Shown here piece by piece: positions 12,276 to 25,214 of a stretch of DNA of 64,000 bases; position 1 is the first letter of the stretch, and every line of letters begins with the position of its first letter. The stretch comes from Bimastos eiseni. Its lineage: Eukaryota; Annelida; Clitellata; Crassiclitellata; Lumbricidae. Under the pieces are notes generated by a model, which was given only the letters and a program-made list of their open reading frames with translations, did not search any database and was not told where the DNA came from. The position numbers were made by a program, and so were the translations under genes. The stretch covers positions 6,984,853 to 7,048,852 of the forward strand of contig OY365809.1 in the NCBI GenBank assembly GCA_959347315.1, written 5' to 3'.

Positions 12276-13537
12276 CTCAATAATAATAGCAACAACTGCT
12301 CGCGGCTTCGATCTTGTGTCCCTGTTAGTTCGAACGTTTTAGGGTGTTTGGTCTTTCTTTCTTCCCGTTTCCATTGCTCACGAATTCCGTTCAACCGGAC
12401 ACTTGAGACTGCAGCCTTTGACGAAAGTATTTTGATCCAATGAGAAAAGTCCGAAGGCACGGCTGTTAGCGAAAAACCCTGTATAGCCTGTGTTGGTCGT
12501 TCTTCATGGCCTGCCCTTCCCTTCCCTTAACACCTCTTAAACTCAGACGTTCTACAAAGACACCAATGAATTATACGTAATTCGACTCCTATTATTCGAG
12601 GGTAGTTGATCCTACCCATTCGCTCCTGAGGATAGTGCTCGAGTGAAGAATTGAAGAGCAGAAAGTCCAAGAAGACAATTCATAATTTATTATGTTCGAC
12701 ACAATGATGGAGATAAGAAAAACACACGATATATTAAAGAAACACACAACACAGAAAGTGAAGGTGATGAAGACTCAGAGTCGAATATATCGAAGAGATG
12801 AGCGCCATCTAAGGCTTTGTATTCCTTTTGTATCAAGTCTTATCCAAGCCCAGCTAATTGCCTATGAAAGTTCGAAATATCATTCAAGTAAGGCATCCTA
12901 TAGGATTATTTTAGGCAAAATGTTCATTCATCGCTGTCGTCTGTTCTGGATCACAACGATGAATAAACATTTTGTTCCCGTGACTGATTTAAATATTACA
13001 ATATGCGTGGTGCTTTGCATAAAAAACATCGGCGGCGAGCAGTAACGCCGCTTGCATTAGCACTAATTTCTCAGCAGCGATAAAGACTTGTTTTAAACCA
13101 GCATGGGGACTTTCAGTTGAGTGATATGCAAAACTATTAGCCCTGTTAACTTTTCTGGTCATTGACTGAATTTCATGAAAAATAGACAAATTTAACATTG
13201 TTTCGTGTGTAAACACAATCTCGTTCAATCTCGTTTGCCCTGACCGGAAGTCACGTTTGACTCGCCGTTGGCTGTAACCCAATAACCGAAGCGTTATCAT
13301 TCTAGTCCTATAGTAATTCAGTTCAATGGTCTTATCCTTCATTCTTATCAATTGAAGTTTCTGGACCACTATTTTTTATTAGGACTTATATAGCGTCCCT
13401 TCCAGACCGTATACTCAGAAGAGAGTTTCACTCTCAAAGATTCTAACCTTATATATATAAACAGTTATCAAGATTTAGATTTGTGACATGGCACAGTTAC
13501 TGAGACAAAGATGGTTGTGTCTTGATATAGTCCTAGT
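12276..13537. other. Intergenic stretch, no gene recognised
   Basis: No supported gene. Short open frames on both strands near 12690-13370 have neither recognisable motifs nor codon bias. A TATATATA run lies near 13450 and a fragment of the TTATATAGCG dispersed repeat at about 13383-13440. Confidence 0.6.
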
Positions 13538-13711
13538 CAGGGCCGTACCGAACTATAATTGCGCCCTGTGCGTAGCATCAATCAGGCGCCCCACATTTTG
13601 AAAATAGTGCATTTTATAAAATAATAAGTTATTCCATCCTGAAATTTGCGCCCTTTTCAAATTTGCGCCCTGGGCCTAGGTCCCTCTGGTCCCTCCCTTG
13701 GTACGGCCCTG
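13538..13711. mobile_element. Short hAT-like MITE with CAGGGCCGTACC termini
   Basis: The left end CAGGGCCGTACC is matched by the inverted right end GGTACGGCCCTG, perfect over 12 bp, with an interior of about 150 bp and no ORF. CAG termini of this kind are typical of hAT elements. An imperfect 8-bp flank pair (GTCCTAGT and GGCCTAGT) exists, but the right one is 4 bases beyond the terminus, so the target duplication is only suggestive. Confidence 0.65.
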
Positions 13712-14814
13712 CATGGGCCTAGTAACTAAGGCGAGTAGTTAAGTAACTTAATTGAGCAATGAAGTTATTACGGCGACTAGTTGCAACGTTACAAAAACTA
13801 AGATTATTTTGTTTTGAAGTAGGAACTTAACGAAAGCGAATATTCGTGACGTGACAAAGTTACTGTGACGACAGATTAGATTAATTATTAAGACGCGTAA
13901 TAGTGACGTACTTAGCAACCAAGTTGAGTTGGCCCTAATTATGTAATTGAGACCCGTTGATGTGACGTGGCACAGTAAACTTTCTTTGCGACCACAAAAG
14001 CCACGTAAGGAAGACGAGCTACACCGGGGCTATAGTGCCTATCAGATAAAGTCCGCAGTTATAGCCAAACTGTCCATACGTTCCGGTGCCTGGTCAAAAT
14101 CCCGAGGGCAGATACGTGTGTAGCATGGTGCCTGGTATACGGAGGTGGAGATGATCAGTGTCCGCGTGATCGGGCATCGTGCAGGAGTTGAATCGGGATT
14201 AAAAAGAGAATTTGAAGAGTTGGACTTCAGTGGCGAGTGGAAAGTAGCAGCGGATAGTGAATAGGCCTAGATCTTTTGTGAGTCCGTTCCAACGAGTAAA
14301 GACTAGAGAGCAGTTGCAGAATTTCAGAGCAACAACGATAGGGTCTACTGGAGGTCGAAACATGCACTTGTGGACGCGCTCTTGTGATCAAGTATTGGGC
14401 GCAACGTAGGTTTATTTGAATCTTGGCAACGGTCTGACTCTGTAATTTATATAAAGGGCGATGTTGTCTTTGAGTGATTGATTGACTGTAATGTGTAATT
14501 ATTGAGCTCCGTGACCTTTACAAGTATAATGGGACGTGTATAGTATACGATTTGATCTTACGTGAATTTCGCTGCAAACTGCCGTTTACACTCTATAGCA
14601 GTAAAGTTATTTTGGCCACTCCTGGTGGTCTATGTTTAGGTTTAAAAAGGCTTAGGCCTATTGTGTTTCTAATTGCGCCTTTAGGCATGTTCAGAGCAGT
14701 TATTCGTCTATGATTTTGTATGTATGCATGCAATACTCAGCCAATAATTGTATATGTTTGCATCATGTAACCTATCTAGCTATTAATGTACGAAGGGTTT
14801 CTACACATGTATGG
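13712..14814. other. Intergenic stretch, no gene recognised
   Basis: Non-repetitive sequence of moderate composition. No exon-like pattern, RNA motif or transposon end was recognised. Confidence 0.6.
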
Positions 14815-15066
14815 GTGTATAGGTATGCATAAATTTGTATGTGTGTCTGTATGTATGTACGTATGTATCTATGTATGCATGTATGTATGTGTATATGTAT
14901 GTATGTATGTATGTATGCATGTATGTTTGTATGTATGTATGAAGGATGTATGAATGAATGTATGTATGAATGTACGCATGTATCACGCTCATGTATGAAT
15001 GTATGTATCTTGTTTGTATATATGTGTGTATGTATGTAGGCCTCTAGCTTATGTATGTATGTATGT
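14815..15066 (+). repeat. (TATG)n tetranucleotide repeat
   Basis: A long degenerate run of TATG, TGTG and TATC units. The apparent Met-Tyr-Val-Cys or Ile-His frames on either strand are repeat artefacts. Confidence 0.9.
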
Positions 15067-15152
15067 ATGTAGCCTATGTGTGTAAACAATAGGTCCTCTG
15101 ATTTCTTGTCGCTTGCTGCACCTCGTGTCATGATCAGTCTTGGTATATGAGG

Positions 15153-15260
15153 GCTTACTCTGTTGCTGGTCCAAGGTTCTGGAATTCGTTACTACACGCC
15201 GTTCGGGCTGCTGAGGTTTTAGTTTCTTTTAGATCGCGACTTAAAACTTTTTTTATTTAA
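15153..15260 (+). mobile_element. C-terminal end of a CR1/L2/Jockey-like retrotransposon
   Basis: Conceptual translation runs to a stop at 15258-15260 and contains AGPRFWNSL, VRAAE and SFRSRLKTF. This is the typical C-terminal signature of APE-type non-LTR reverse transcriptases (GPRLWNSLP...V...SFKSRLKTHLF). Only the last 35 codons are recognisable, so it is a 5'-truncated relic. It is unrelated to the RLE-type copies elsewhere in the window. Confidence 0.7.
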
Positions 15261-15569
15261 CCCTACCTATCCTCCTTAGACTGTCTTTCTGTCTCTTAGG
15301 ACTGACCTTTTGGATTTGACCTGACTTTGGATTTGTTTCTGTACGCTGTCCGTTGATGCCCCGTGCGTCATGATGGCCAAGCCATAGAAGCCTTTTTAGT
15401 CATACTTGGTTATAGTTGGTCATATGTAGAAACATCTAGGTAGTTACTAGCGGTAATAATTTTATATGCGAGCAATACACTACATGTATTTTGATGGGTG
15501 TGATACGTTCTGGTGTTACTACGTGCATTAGGCTAAATCAGTGTATGCGCATGCGCATGTGAGTGATTA

Positions 15570-15705
15570 GGTGAGTGCATGTGTATGTGCGCGTATGCTT
15601 ATGTGTGTCTGATGCATGCATGTGTATCACAGTGTATGTGTGTATATATGCATGTGTGTACGTGTATGTATGTATGTGTATGTGTGGTTAGGTGCTTGTG
15701 TGTAT
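15570..15705 (+). repeat. TG-rich (TGTA/TGTG)n repeat
   Basis: A degenerate TGTATGTG/TGCATG tract. The overlapping Cys-Met-Tyr frame is not a gene. Confidence 0.8.
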
Positions 15706-16800
15706 GTCCGTACTCTTATGCCATTCAAGGTCAACTCTTTTGTGTAACTCGACCACATCAGCTGATTTCTGATTCCACTTATAATGCTTCTGTTTTGGCC
15801 CATCTGCCATCATAGCTTAGACAATTATGGGTAATTAGGAGTGTAACTAATCAAACAGCTCCTGTGTCTATAATAATAAGCCAATATGTACAGACCCCCT
15901 ATCAAATACCCGTTCTCATGTCCGTGATCATAGTACAGGGTATAGTCCGTCTGCTCTGCCGGAAGTGATGATAAGGCGAAATTAGTTTTCCCTTTTCCTT
16001 GTTCCCGTTTTTCTTCCTCATTGGATGCGAATATAGTTCTCATCATTGCGTCTATAATTTGAACATTCTGATGCGTCAGTTGCTCAGTGAGTAACGAATG
16101 AATTTGATGGTGAATTAGAAAATGAGTCAAGAATTTAGTTAGCGAGCGAGTGAGTTAACGAATGAGTTAGCAAGTACGTGAGTAACCTCATGAGCCCAAG
16201 ATTGATTTGCCTATAGTAATCAATCTCCAGGTCTCAGGTCTCTCCCAAGAAAATCCCGTGAAGAATGAAAACCAAATCATGAACGTTCAACGATATTCAA
16301 TAGTTCTGTGGTATGCGAAGTGTATAAAGTTCACTTAATCAACAAGGATGTTCGGCTCGTTTTATGCTCTGTCCTTTCGCACATGCTGGATAGAAATCGC
16401 TGTTGAGAGACACACATGTAGGCTAGGTCTATTTATGTTCAGCCAAAAGATCAGAGAAGAGCTACATGCATTCAACGGTGTTGTCGCATGAGCTGTTGTT
16501 GATGCTTGAGGCGAAGAACATCAGAGGAGAAGAGAGAAGCCCAAATGAAGCATTCAACACTCAGGTCTACTGATAGATATACAATCATCACTATGAAGGT
16601 CGACACGTATATACACACGTATAATGCACAGCTACAGCGCATTTTATGCTTCTGAAGTAGTTGTAAAGGAGAAAGCGTTGATCTGGAGGTCCGCTGGAGT
16701 TTCGAATGTTGGAAAGATGTGGTTTGACAAAGTCCTCTCGGAACAAGAATCCTCTCAAAAAACCTGTTAAGTACGAAAGACTGAATATGAACGAAATCAG
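15706..16800. other. Intergenic stretch, no gene recognised
   Basis: No supported gene. A GAGTGAGTTAACGAATGAGTTAG-like short repeat lies near 16140-16190. Otherwise nothing stands out. Confidence 0.55.
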
Positions 16801-16803
16801 AGG

Positions 16804-16805
<2 letters not shown>

Positions 16806-16859
<54 letters not shown>
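16806..16859 (+). repeat. (GA)n microsatellite
   Basis: A near-pure GA run of about 50 bp. The Arg-Glu frame across it is an artefact. Confidence 0.9.
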
Positions 16860-17136
16860 GTCTAAGTAGCAATCATCTGTCGATATTTCATTCTTCTTTT
16901 ACTTCCATCATCAATGCTTTCGCCTTCCTCAGCCTTTCTCTCCCTTTCCAATGCTTGTCCCCTACCAATTCTCTCGATTTCTGTCTGTCTGTCTGTTTCT
17001 CTCTCTCTCTCACACAAACACACACGCGCACACAGAAACACATACGCACACACTCACATGGCCAATTACGTTCGATCCTGTGTAGATGCTGCATACGCAC
17101 GTGAAAGCCAATCAGAAATGTCCATCCAATTTTCAT

Positions 17137-17265
17137 TACCCGACCCATTGAAAATGGACCTACGCGACCTGATCCGATTTCTGAAGCCGACCCGACCCGA
17201 CCCGACCCGTATAATCTGCAGATGTTCGTGACCCGACCCAACCCGACCCGACCCGAAAAGTGGGT
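17137..17265 (+). repeat. CCCGA pentamer-rich segment
   Basis: Clusters of consecutive CCCGA units on either side of a short unrelated stretch (about 17188-17208 and 17229-17256), with scattered single units before them. Similar CCCGA/GGGTA-rich modules occur inside the MITE at 53659-53959, so this may be a relic of a related element. Confidence 0.6.
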
Positions 17266-17506
17266 CGACTCGTGGACAACTCAGAAACCAATTGCTTAAT
17301 GCAGCATAGCCTAATTGTGAACTACACCCATTTGTGCTCTTTTCTCATACACGGATTGTCTCCAAAACACGACCTAAGTACGACGAACTTTATTAACCAC
17401 AGCAGAATCCATTTATAAGACATAAAACGAACCACTCAGATACAGCGCAATTGGTCGCTTTAGAACACTGAACAAACTGCTCTATACCATAACACTGAGT
17501 CAGAGG

Positions 17507-17603
17507 CCCCTCCTCCTCCTCCTCCTTCTCTTCCTTCTCCTCCCCCACCTTCTCTTCCTTCTCCTCCTTCTCCTCCTTCTCCTCCTCCTCCTCCTCCTCC
17601 TCT
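17507..17603 (+). repeat. (CTC/CTT)n pyrimidine tract
   Basis: About 100 bp of CTC and CTT triplets, strongly strand-asymmetric. Confidence 0.85.
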
Positions 17604-17944
17604 CCTCTTTACTATAGCCTTACCTTCCTAGCTCTTACGGGTAGGCCAGTCGTTTGCATCAGGATCCACCGAGAGGTCATCTTCTGATGTTGAAAACCTA
17701 GCGATGGCTCTACCTACGTTACGTCTGTTTTTCAGAAGAACATCCGACACATGGTTTCCGATCTCGGTTGATCGCTTTTTTTCTACAGAACTTCAACGTA
17801 TATAATGTTGGGGTTGAGCGTTGAAAACCTGACGTGACGACATCAGACCATCCTTCTGTAATAACATGATTTATTTATATAACGCAGGTTAAGAAATGAT
17901 GACCATTAATATGTCGTATACCGTATCGTATCGCACCGTTATAT

Positions 17945-18185
17945 TTACATATAGCCTCTCACACAATAACTATTCAGAGGCGCTCTCCACAAGGAAAACC
18001 GAGGAAAAAGAAACACCTGTAAAGAGTGAGAAGCCGATGGAGAGAAGCCAGTCATTTGTTCAGTCCTCGATGATGGAAGAAGGTCATTCCAGGCTGATGG
18101 ACCCACAACAGCAAACGCCCGGTGTTGGAGGTCTATGTTCCAGGAACAAAATTATCAAGACGATCAACAGAGCGCAAGGAACGAG
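17945..18185 (+). repeat. Dispersed repeat, 'ATTCAGAGGCGCTC' family
   Basis: Contains TATAGCC, then CTATTCAGAGGCGCTC, and later CATTCCAGG...CAACAGCAAACGCCCGG. The first half matches the repeats at 13383-13440 and 22150-22325. I recall repeats of this form as common in sea urchin, amphioxus and hemichordate DNA, which supports a marine deuterostome host; that recollection was not checked. No coding capacity. Confidence 0.5.
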
Positions 18186-18267
18186 ATGAAGTTGGAGATA
18201 ACGGCTTTCGCAAATAGTCCGAGAGATATCTCGGAGCATACACAATTACGCATAACAGGGTCTATTG

Positions 18268-18385
18268 CTATAATTATACATAATATGTATGCATAATATA
18301 TATAATAATATATATATATTATACGTAATATATATATATATATTATACATAATATATTTATTATATATTAATATTTATATATGAT
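18268..18385. repeat. AT-rich palindromic (TA)n cluster
   Basis: Three blocks of TATATA separated by TATTATAC/TACATAATA spacers. The blocks are mutually self-complementary and would form strong cruciforms. Confidence 0.75.
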
Positions 18386-19903
18386 CTCTGGTCCTCTTCA
18401 TTGTCGTCGTCGTTGTGTTCGTAATCATCTGTTTCTTCATCTTGGTTTTCTTCATGGTCATCATTAATCTTCAGCGCAATCTTGTTCATCCTCATCCACG
18501 GAATTAACTTCTTCATTATGTTTAATGACATCGTCATTCTCGTCGTCATAATCTCTTCTTATGTTTCATCTCCACCCAATAAACAGGTTGACCGTTGGGT
18601 TTTTCCAAAGTTACCCCGTATATCACTACAGCGAACGCCCTAATCACGAAATTTGTATAAGACATACAGATAATTAATGACACGCGTATACGGCTTCACA
18701 ATGTCACCGTAGGCCCATACAGTGTAGGCCTATATACCAACACACTGTAGTGAATTCATAAATATGCGCAACCGGCTGAAACAATTTCTTAGAAGGGAAT
18801 CCTGTAATGAGCATACCAAATGGTGGCTGTATGTGTGTTAAGGAAACACGCAGACACATAATATTGCCTGATCAGTATATCTCGCCCTTTCTACTCATCT
18901 TCCTCCTCCTCCTCCTCCTCCCCTCGTCCTAACCGTTCTACTTCCTGCTACAGATTTGTGACGTGGGGCGGAATTTGTACCATTCCCATCAGGTCTGACC
19001 CCCATTCCCAACTCATCGCCAATTGAGTCTGTCCCCCACTCGTGACCTAGTTCCATTCCCATTCCAAAGAAGCAAGTTAAAAAGGTACAACTGTTCATGT
19101 GCGTCAAACGGTTCTGTTTAATTAAATCCAATGTTTTCAATATAGAATACTTAATTGATGTAGTTGAAAATATGTCGAATAGTCGAGGATTTCAATCATA
19201 TGTAGTTCAATGACTTTTACATTGTGTGCAAACTTGGTTTAGCTTAAACGGCAGTTCATTGCAACGGTTGTAACTTTTACTGAGATAATAACCGAGCTTG
19301 TATTTCCATTCTCACAGTATCACCGGCTCTTCTGACTACCATTACCCCAATTGGTACAAATTATTATCGCTTTCTCTGTAATGGTTACACTCTCTACTTT
19401 CTGTCCTCCTTATGAACTTTCTTGCTCTGCATTAATTCCTCTCTCTCTGCTTCTGTTATGTTAAAATTGTGAGATAAAACACTACATCCGGGCAAACTGA
19501 TCAAAGGGTATGCCGACACAATTTTTACGACTTCTGCCAGAATACTCACACGATCTTCCTCTCTGCGAACTTCCTAAGGTGTTAACTAATTGGAAATGCG
19601 ATGATTGAGGTGTGGCCGGTTATTGAGAAGGCGTGCGAGAAGGACATCGAAGTTACCATGATGGCATATCCTACGTGGAAACGAGGATTGGGCAATTGAG
19701 AAAGGTAGCAAAAGCACAAGCTGTTTAAAGAATGAGAGCACGGGAAGTCTAATCGTTCTGGCATTTATGCAAATAATAGTTCTACATGTTCCGCAATTTA
19801 TTTTACGCTATATTTTTAAAGAAACTTCAACAGAGAACCTTATGAAGGCAAACAAAAGACGCTATACAATCTGCACACAGTACATTCATCTACAGGTTAC
19901 TAC
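18386..19903. other. Intergenic stretch, no gene recognised
   Basis: Pyrimidine-rich triplet runs at about 18900-18925; otherwise no exon, RNA or transposon signature was found. Confidence 0.55.
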
Positions 19904-20140
19904 GTGTGGCATTGTGGCCGAACGGTTAGAGCGGTCGGCCCGTAGCACTCAGTATGTGCTGAGCGCGTGGGTTCGACCCTTGTCCGAGGAGTCACTGTGT
20001 AGGGAGGGACCTTGAGCAAGTCCTTTGCACACAATTGCTCTGCATTACAATTGCAGTTGCGTCGTCGAGGCATGTGTGCATCTCTGAACTTAAGTCTTAT
20101 AAGGGCGATATCAAATAACAGTTGTATTGTATTGTATTAA
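19904..20140 (+). mobile_element. tRNA-derived SINE, copy 1
   Basis: The head resembles a tRNA: an A-box-like TGGCCGAACGGTTAGAGCGG and a B box GGGTTCGACCC about 45 bp downstream. The body (TCACTGTGTAGGG, CCTTGAGCAAG, then AAGGGCGATATCAAAT) matches a second copy at 54994-55216. The tail is a short (TTGTA)n run. The arrangement is that of a Pol III-transcribed SINE mobilised by a partner LINE. It is not a functional tRNA, since the arms do not close into a cloverleaf and the body is long. Confidence 0.85.
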
Positions 20141-20339
20141 GCTTTCAAATACTACAATTACATTGAGTATATACATAGAGCAAATTGAAATAAAAATCGA
20201 CATAATATCCCCAAATAGCCAACTTAGCGATCGACTAAATTTTGTAATTTTTTTTAGAATGAATCCTGTTGATTAACTTCTATCTATTTTACTTACCTGC
20301 TATTTGAATGTTAATAATATCGGTACCCATTAACAATTT

Positions 20340-20495
20340 ATATATTCTACATAGGTGCCCCTGGTTAGAGGAGTCTATGACCCCTTTAGGTTCCTCTGTG
20401 TAACCAGAATATTCATTTATGCTTACTTGTTGTTTGTCATTTCCTCAAATTTGTTTGGTTACCAAAAATAAATAAAATTGAATTAAATTGATGCA
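20340..20495 (+). repeat. Possible retroelement 3' tail
   Basis: A segment ending TTTGGTTACCAAAAATAAATAAAATTGAATTAAATTG resembles the 3' untranslated ends of CR1/L2-type elements, which close with short GAATT-type repeats. No coding part is present. Assignment is tentative. Confidence 0.3.
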
Positions 20496-21079
20496 ATGAT
20501 GGCAAAATGCATGTCTTTATAATAAAAAATATGGCCTAAGTCACAGATGAAACGAATTAGAGACTTTAGCAACACATATAGCATCACAATTACGTTATAA
20601 ACACGCGCTAATGTATCCTGTTTGTCATATAATATATATATATTATGGCCTGTGTACATGTATATAGGCCTATATATATAATGGTTCAGATAGGCTTATG
20701 ACTTACGGAAGAAACAGCTGTATACGGGGTATGCATGTATTCGTGTGTGTTCATAACGTAAATTTTTGAAATCCGATTATGCGGTTGGCTCTTCTGTCAA
20801 AATATCTTGTTGCAGTACGAAGAAGTGTGTCGCACTTTTTCTGGCACAGCATGTATTCTTGGAGAGACAGAAGGAAGGTGAATAGGAAGAGCGCTTCAGC
20901 GAGATAAACTACAATGGAAATATCCCCAAATGGGCGGGGGACATCAACAATGAATTTCTATCCTCCGTGGCTACAACCGGAGGCGAGTCGTAGGCGGCTA
21001 TGTACAGGCTATAATAGCTGTTGCTATTAATAGGGAAGATGTGACATCATTATGACAGTACTGGAGATAGGCGGATGAC
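20496..21079. other. Upstream region of the decarboxylase gene
   Basis: Short TATATA clusters near 20630-20690. The last 150 bp before the TATA box are likely proximal promoter, but no transcription-factor site can be called with confidence. Confidence 0.4.
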
Positions 21080-21087
21080 TATATAAG
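21080..21087 (+). promoter_or_regulatory. TATA box, probable decarboxylase promoter
   Basis: TATATAAG lies about 850 bp upstream of the conserved start codon. Transcription would begin near 21110. A donor-like AAGTAAGAAG near 21200 and an acceptor-like TTTCTTTGCAG near 21722-21732 suggest a 5'-UTR intron between the TATA box and the first coding exon. This is inference from spacing only. Confidence 0.45.
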
Positions 21088-21929
21088 TGCTGAGTTATGA
21101 TATAGTTTTAGCAGATCGCTTTTTGGATTTGATCGATTCTAAACGGTGCGTGGACTGAAGGTTTTAACAGAACAGAAAGAGTATTCTAATTGTCAGATTT
21201 TAAGTAAGAAGTTGCTATACATCTGGTGGGTACGAGAGGCTGAGGGTTTATTAACAGGTTGGCGACTTAGGTGATGGTTTGGGGTTTTAGAAGAGGTGTG
21301 GGAGTCTATAACGGCGTTTGAGGTTTAGAAGAGGATTTACAGTTTTAGAAGGGAGTTATATTTTCGCCTCATCAGTTTTATTTTTGGCTTTATTTTGTGT
21401 TTCTTCTACTTTTCTGCCTTTTTCTCTTGCTTCGATTTGTGTTTATTTGCTGCCTTTTATTTCTTCCAGAAAGTTCTTCCTTTCGTTCATTTAGTTTTCA
21501 CATCTATTTTCTGTTACGATGACTCACCTTAAGTGATTATTCAATGCATACGTCTCAGTATTAGTATTCTTTTACTCTGCCTAATTTTTCTAAGAATCCT
21601 TAATTCGACTTTCCTCGTATTACTTTGACTTCCTCGGTCTTTGTATTTCTTCCAATCCTCTTTTCTGATTTACTTTTGATATTATTTTCATTGCACAGCT
21701 GTTTCAGTCTGATTGTTAAATTTTCTTTGCAGAAACAAAAACACGGACATTCTCATCGCTTGAATCACTTGACTGAACTTCTAATCAAAAAGGCAGATTA
21801 ATTAATTTGATCCATTTTCAACTGTTATACCAACGCACACCCTTTGACCCCTTACTACCACAACAGTCTACCAATACCATCTACTACAACCGTCTACCAC
21901 CTTCGTCTACCACCACCGTTAGCTTCGTA

Positions 21930-22130
21930 ATGGATGCCGCAGAGTTTCGTAAGAAGGGTCGAGAGATGGTGGACTATATCGCCGATTACTTGGAGAATAT
22001 CAGTCAAAGACGGGTCCTACCAGAGGTGAAGCCTGGCTACCTAAGGGAGCTTCTGCCCGATCGAGCACCGAAGACCTCTGAACCCTGGACGGACATCATG
22101 ACCGACATAGAACGCACCATCATGCCAGGG
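21930..22130 (+). CDS. HDC: HDC-like exon 1 (residues 1-67)
   Basis: Begins at the ATG of MDAAEF and ends at TIMPG before donor GTAAGC (phase 0). The frame is open upstream to another ATG at 21807, which would add 41 low-complexity residues. I chose 21930 because it aligns with the family N-terminus. Confidence 0.85.
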
Positions 22131-25036
22131 GTAAGCCATGCTTCGTTATTACTCTTGGGTATTTATATAGCGCCCTGTCAGAGCAAACTATTCGGAGGCG
22201 TCTCTGCGTTTGTCTTATAGGTCATTTGCGCTACTTTAGATTCAGTCAATCAATCAATCAGAATTTATATAGCGCCCCTTCTAGTTTGCTACTCAGAGGC
22301 GCTTCCGACCCACGGCAGGTCAAACGCAAGAAGGTATGCAACATTGAAATGAGGTTGGTTTACATTGTAATAAGATCGGCTGACATTATTTAACATTCAA
22401 AATTGCCTTTAGGTTACTGATGAGCCAAGAACTCAAACATAGGGCTTTATATAAGCCTACGGCTGATTTATACTACAAACATTATCACTAAATGCCACTA
22501 AACTTCCCACCGTTAAGCGTCCTCCTGAAGTAACTTGAGTACTTTAAAATAAAATAACCAAAGTTATCTCAGCAAAGTTCCTTGGCGTTTACGTCGGCTA
22601 AACTTTTACACAGAACGAGCACATTGAGATGATGTAATGTAATCAAGCATTTATAGCGTCGCTCTATTCATCTCAAATGGCCGAAAGCATGGAAATTTTA
22701 TCAAAAATGGAAACCCTTCTAACCACCAGCATACGTAGGCCTACTAGCCTACGAGGCCTACTATAATGTTTCATTATTTTCTATCCTATTCTAATATCCA
22801 GTGGGCATCGAACCAACAAGTGACTGCCACTCTTCAAATAAGAGCTCTTCCGGGTTATTACTTATTCAGCTGGCTCTATCCTTAAACAGCTGCACATGTT
22901 GATGATTGAAAGTAAAACTTAATTTCAAACCAATGAATTTACATATCGATATTCAAATAAACAATTACCTCTCAGTTTCATGAATTGATCTTTGCCCATA
23001 TCTCTTATACCTTACGTACGCTCCTCTAGTAATCATAGGCCAACCTATATTTAGATTACTCACATACCAACAACCGTAGACTTTTTATTAGATGTGCTGA
23101 CCCAATGCCTGGAATAGAATTCTCGACTTCCGTTCGATGCCTAATGTAGGCAACGAACCAATGTTAGTCATTCATATAACAAGAATGATGTGCGTACGAA
23201 CTGATGTACTGTCTCTTTAAACGTAGGGGCCTACATCTATAGTCTACGTTATCACCATCAATGCATTCTAATCAACCGACAAGTTTGAACCCTATATGAC
23301 TGTTTAATTTCTGTGATTGACTACATTTTTAAAGTAGTTCAGTTTTGTAAATGCCTGAAACACAAGATCTTTCCCAGTTAGCCTGCTGAAAACTGTCCGT
23401 GAAAGGTGACCCTGCTATCGGAACTTCGGTTCCGTTCGGACTCAGATCTTTCCCTACCGCTCTCTAACAAACACTAACTAGATTCGTGTTCCTTTTATTA
23501 TCTCGCATGTTTGTTGAGGAACAATAGAAATAGTTGGATATGGTTACGGTTATTTAATATGTTATTTAAATGTGTGGAACTTTTTGTTCAGCTATAGCCT
23601 AATTCAGCAATGATTATAACATTACGTAGGCCTAATAGACTTTGACATTGTCATGAAATCAAAACCGTAATCGTAATCTGCCAACTTCCAAAGCGCCACT
23701 CGAAAGCCAAAAACCTATTCACGAGCGCGGCGTCAAGTCATAGGGGTTGTTCGTGAGAATAGTAGTCCGACGGAGGCAAGCGGGTCAGAAGAGGCATAAA
23801 TTATATTGTAAATTAAAGCTTTCATAGTAGTTCATGGACATCGCATTACCAACGTCGTATTATTTCCTATACCAAAATAATAATGCAATTATTTTAAGTG
23901 GATGATGTCATTTAGTGCAAATTTTTGCGACCATTATAAGGAAGAGTGCCAGAGAAGCTATCACGCTTACACGTACAATGCTTCACTTGTTAAAACGCTC
24001 GGTTTAAGGCCTGTCACTAGTAGTAGAATAATTGGTCTAGATCCCGGATTCACGCCGATCATCGTGATATTTGTGGTTTTGCTGGCGAACACTTACTCGC
24101 TCAATCTACGTGATGCTTGTACGTGCTTTTCATTCATGCAATTTACCAGAATAAACTTTTACTGTAATCACGGAAAGTTCCACTGAATCAATTATCATTA
24201 CTCACTCGAACGATGATGATGATAATAATAATAGCGCCGTAACGTCTCTATCACGCCCAACAGCCCCTCCCTTAATAGATCAAATGACCAACACAACGAA
24301 GACCCTACAGACACTCCCTCAAGCGATCATTTCATCATTGGGCCCCCACGCCTTACAAGCACCGTCTAAATCTGGCAGTCACACTTACGTGACCCCAACA
24401 GTGCTGTTCGCCTCTATTTACTGTTCTATCGACATTTGGCACACGTGGGCAGAGGTTTAGTGCGAGTCGAGCTGTCACACCTTTGCTACCTACGCTACCT
24501 ACCCTGCCTTGATATAGAGGGACTCATTCTGTTCGTCCGTCCGTCCGCCTTCTTGTAGGAACCATTGTACCATGGATGGAACGCCCTAACCACCCCCACT
24601 CCCTCCCTCTTACCCTTAGATTTCATCTGAGAGATCGATCATGATCAGGCCACTCCGTTGAGCCAACCACTAAGCCAACCTTCTGTTTATTTAGTTTTTG
24701 AAATATCCACGAAGTCGTGAGTTAGATTTTACGGTGCAGTGTTTCATTTTTAGTTTTTAGATTTTGCGTTGACTGACTGAGAAGAGAAATTGTGAGTTTT
24801 GCTCTGCCTGACAGTTTGAACTATTGACCTTGAGCTGTTGATCTATATTGACCCGACGGCGTCTGTTGCCTCCTGTCTAACTGTGTTTGAGTTTGACACG
24901 AAAATCAGCTGTCGACCGCTAGTCATGATTTGTCGGAAGGTCACAAGACATAGAGAGAGAGAAAGATACACTGGGCGATACGATTAGACGAAGGTAGAGA
25001 CACGACGACACAGGCAATGTTAGAGACAGATACCAG

Positions 25037-25107
<71 letters not shown>

Positions 25108-25147
25108 TGCAGAAAGAGACGGACAGACAGACACAGGGAGATAGAGA

Positions 25148-25214
<67 letters not shown>

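Noticed and set aside
19914..19990. A functional tRNA gene at the A/B boxes
   Set aside because: The acceptor and other arms do not close and the sequence continues as a body shared with a second copy, so it is a SINE head.
23902..24186. A possible 94-residue gene inside decarboxylase intron 1
   Set aside because: No recognisable motif, promoter or codon bias.
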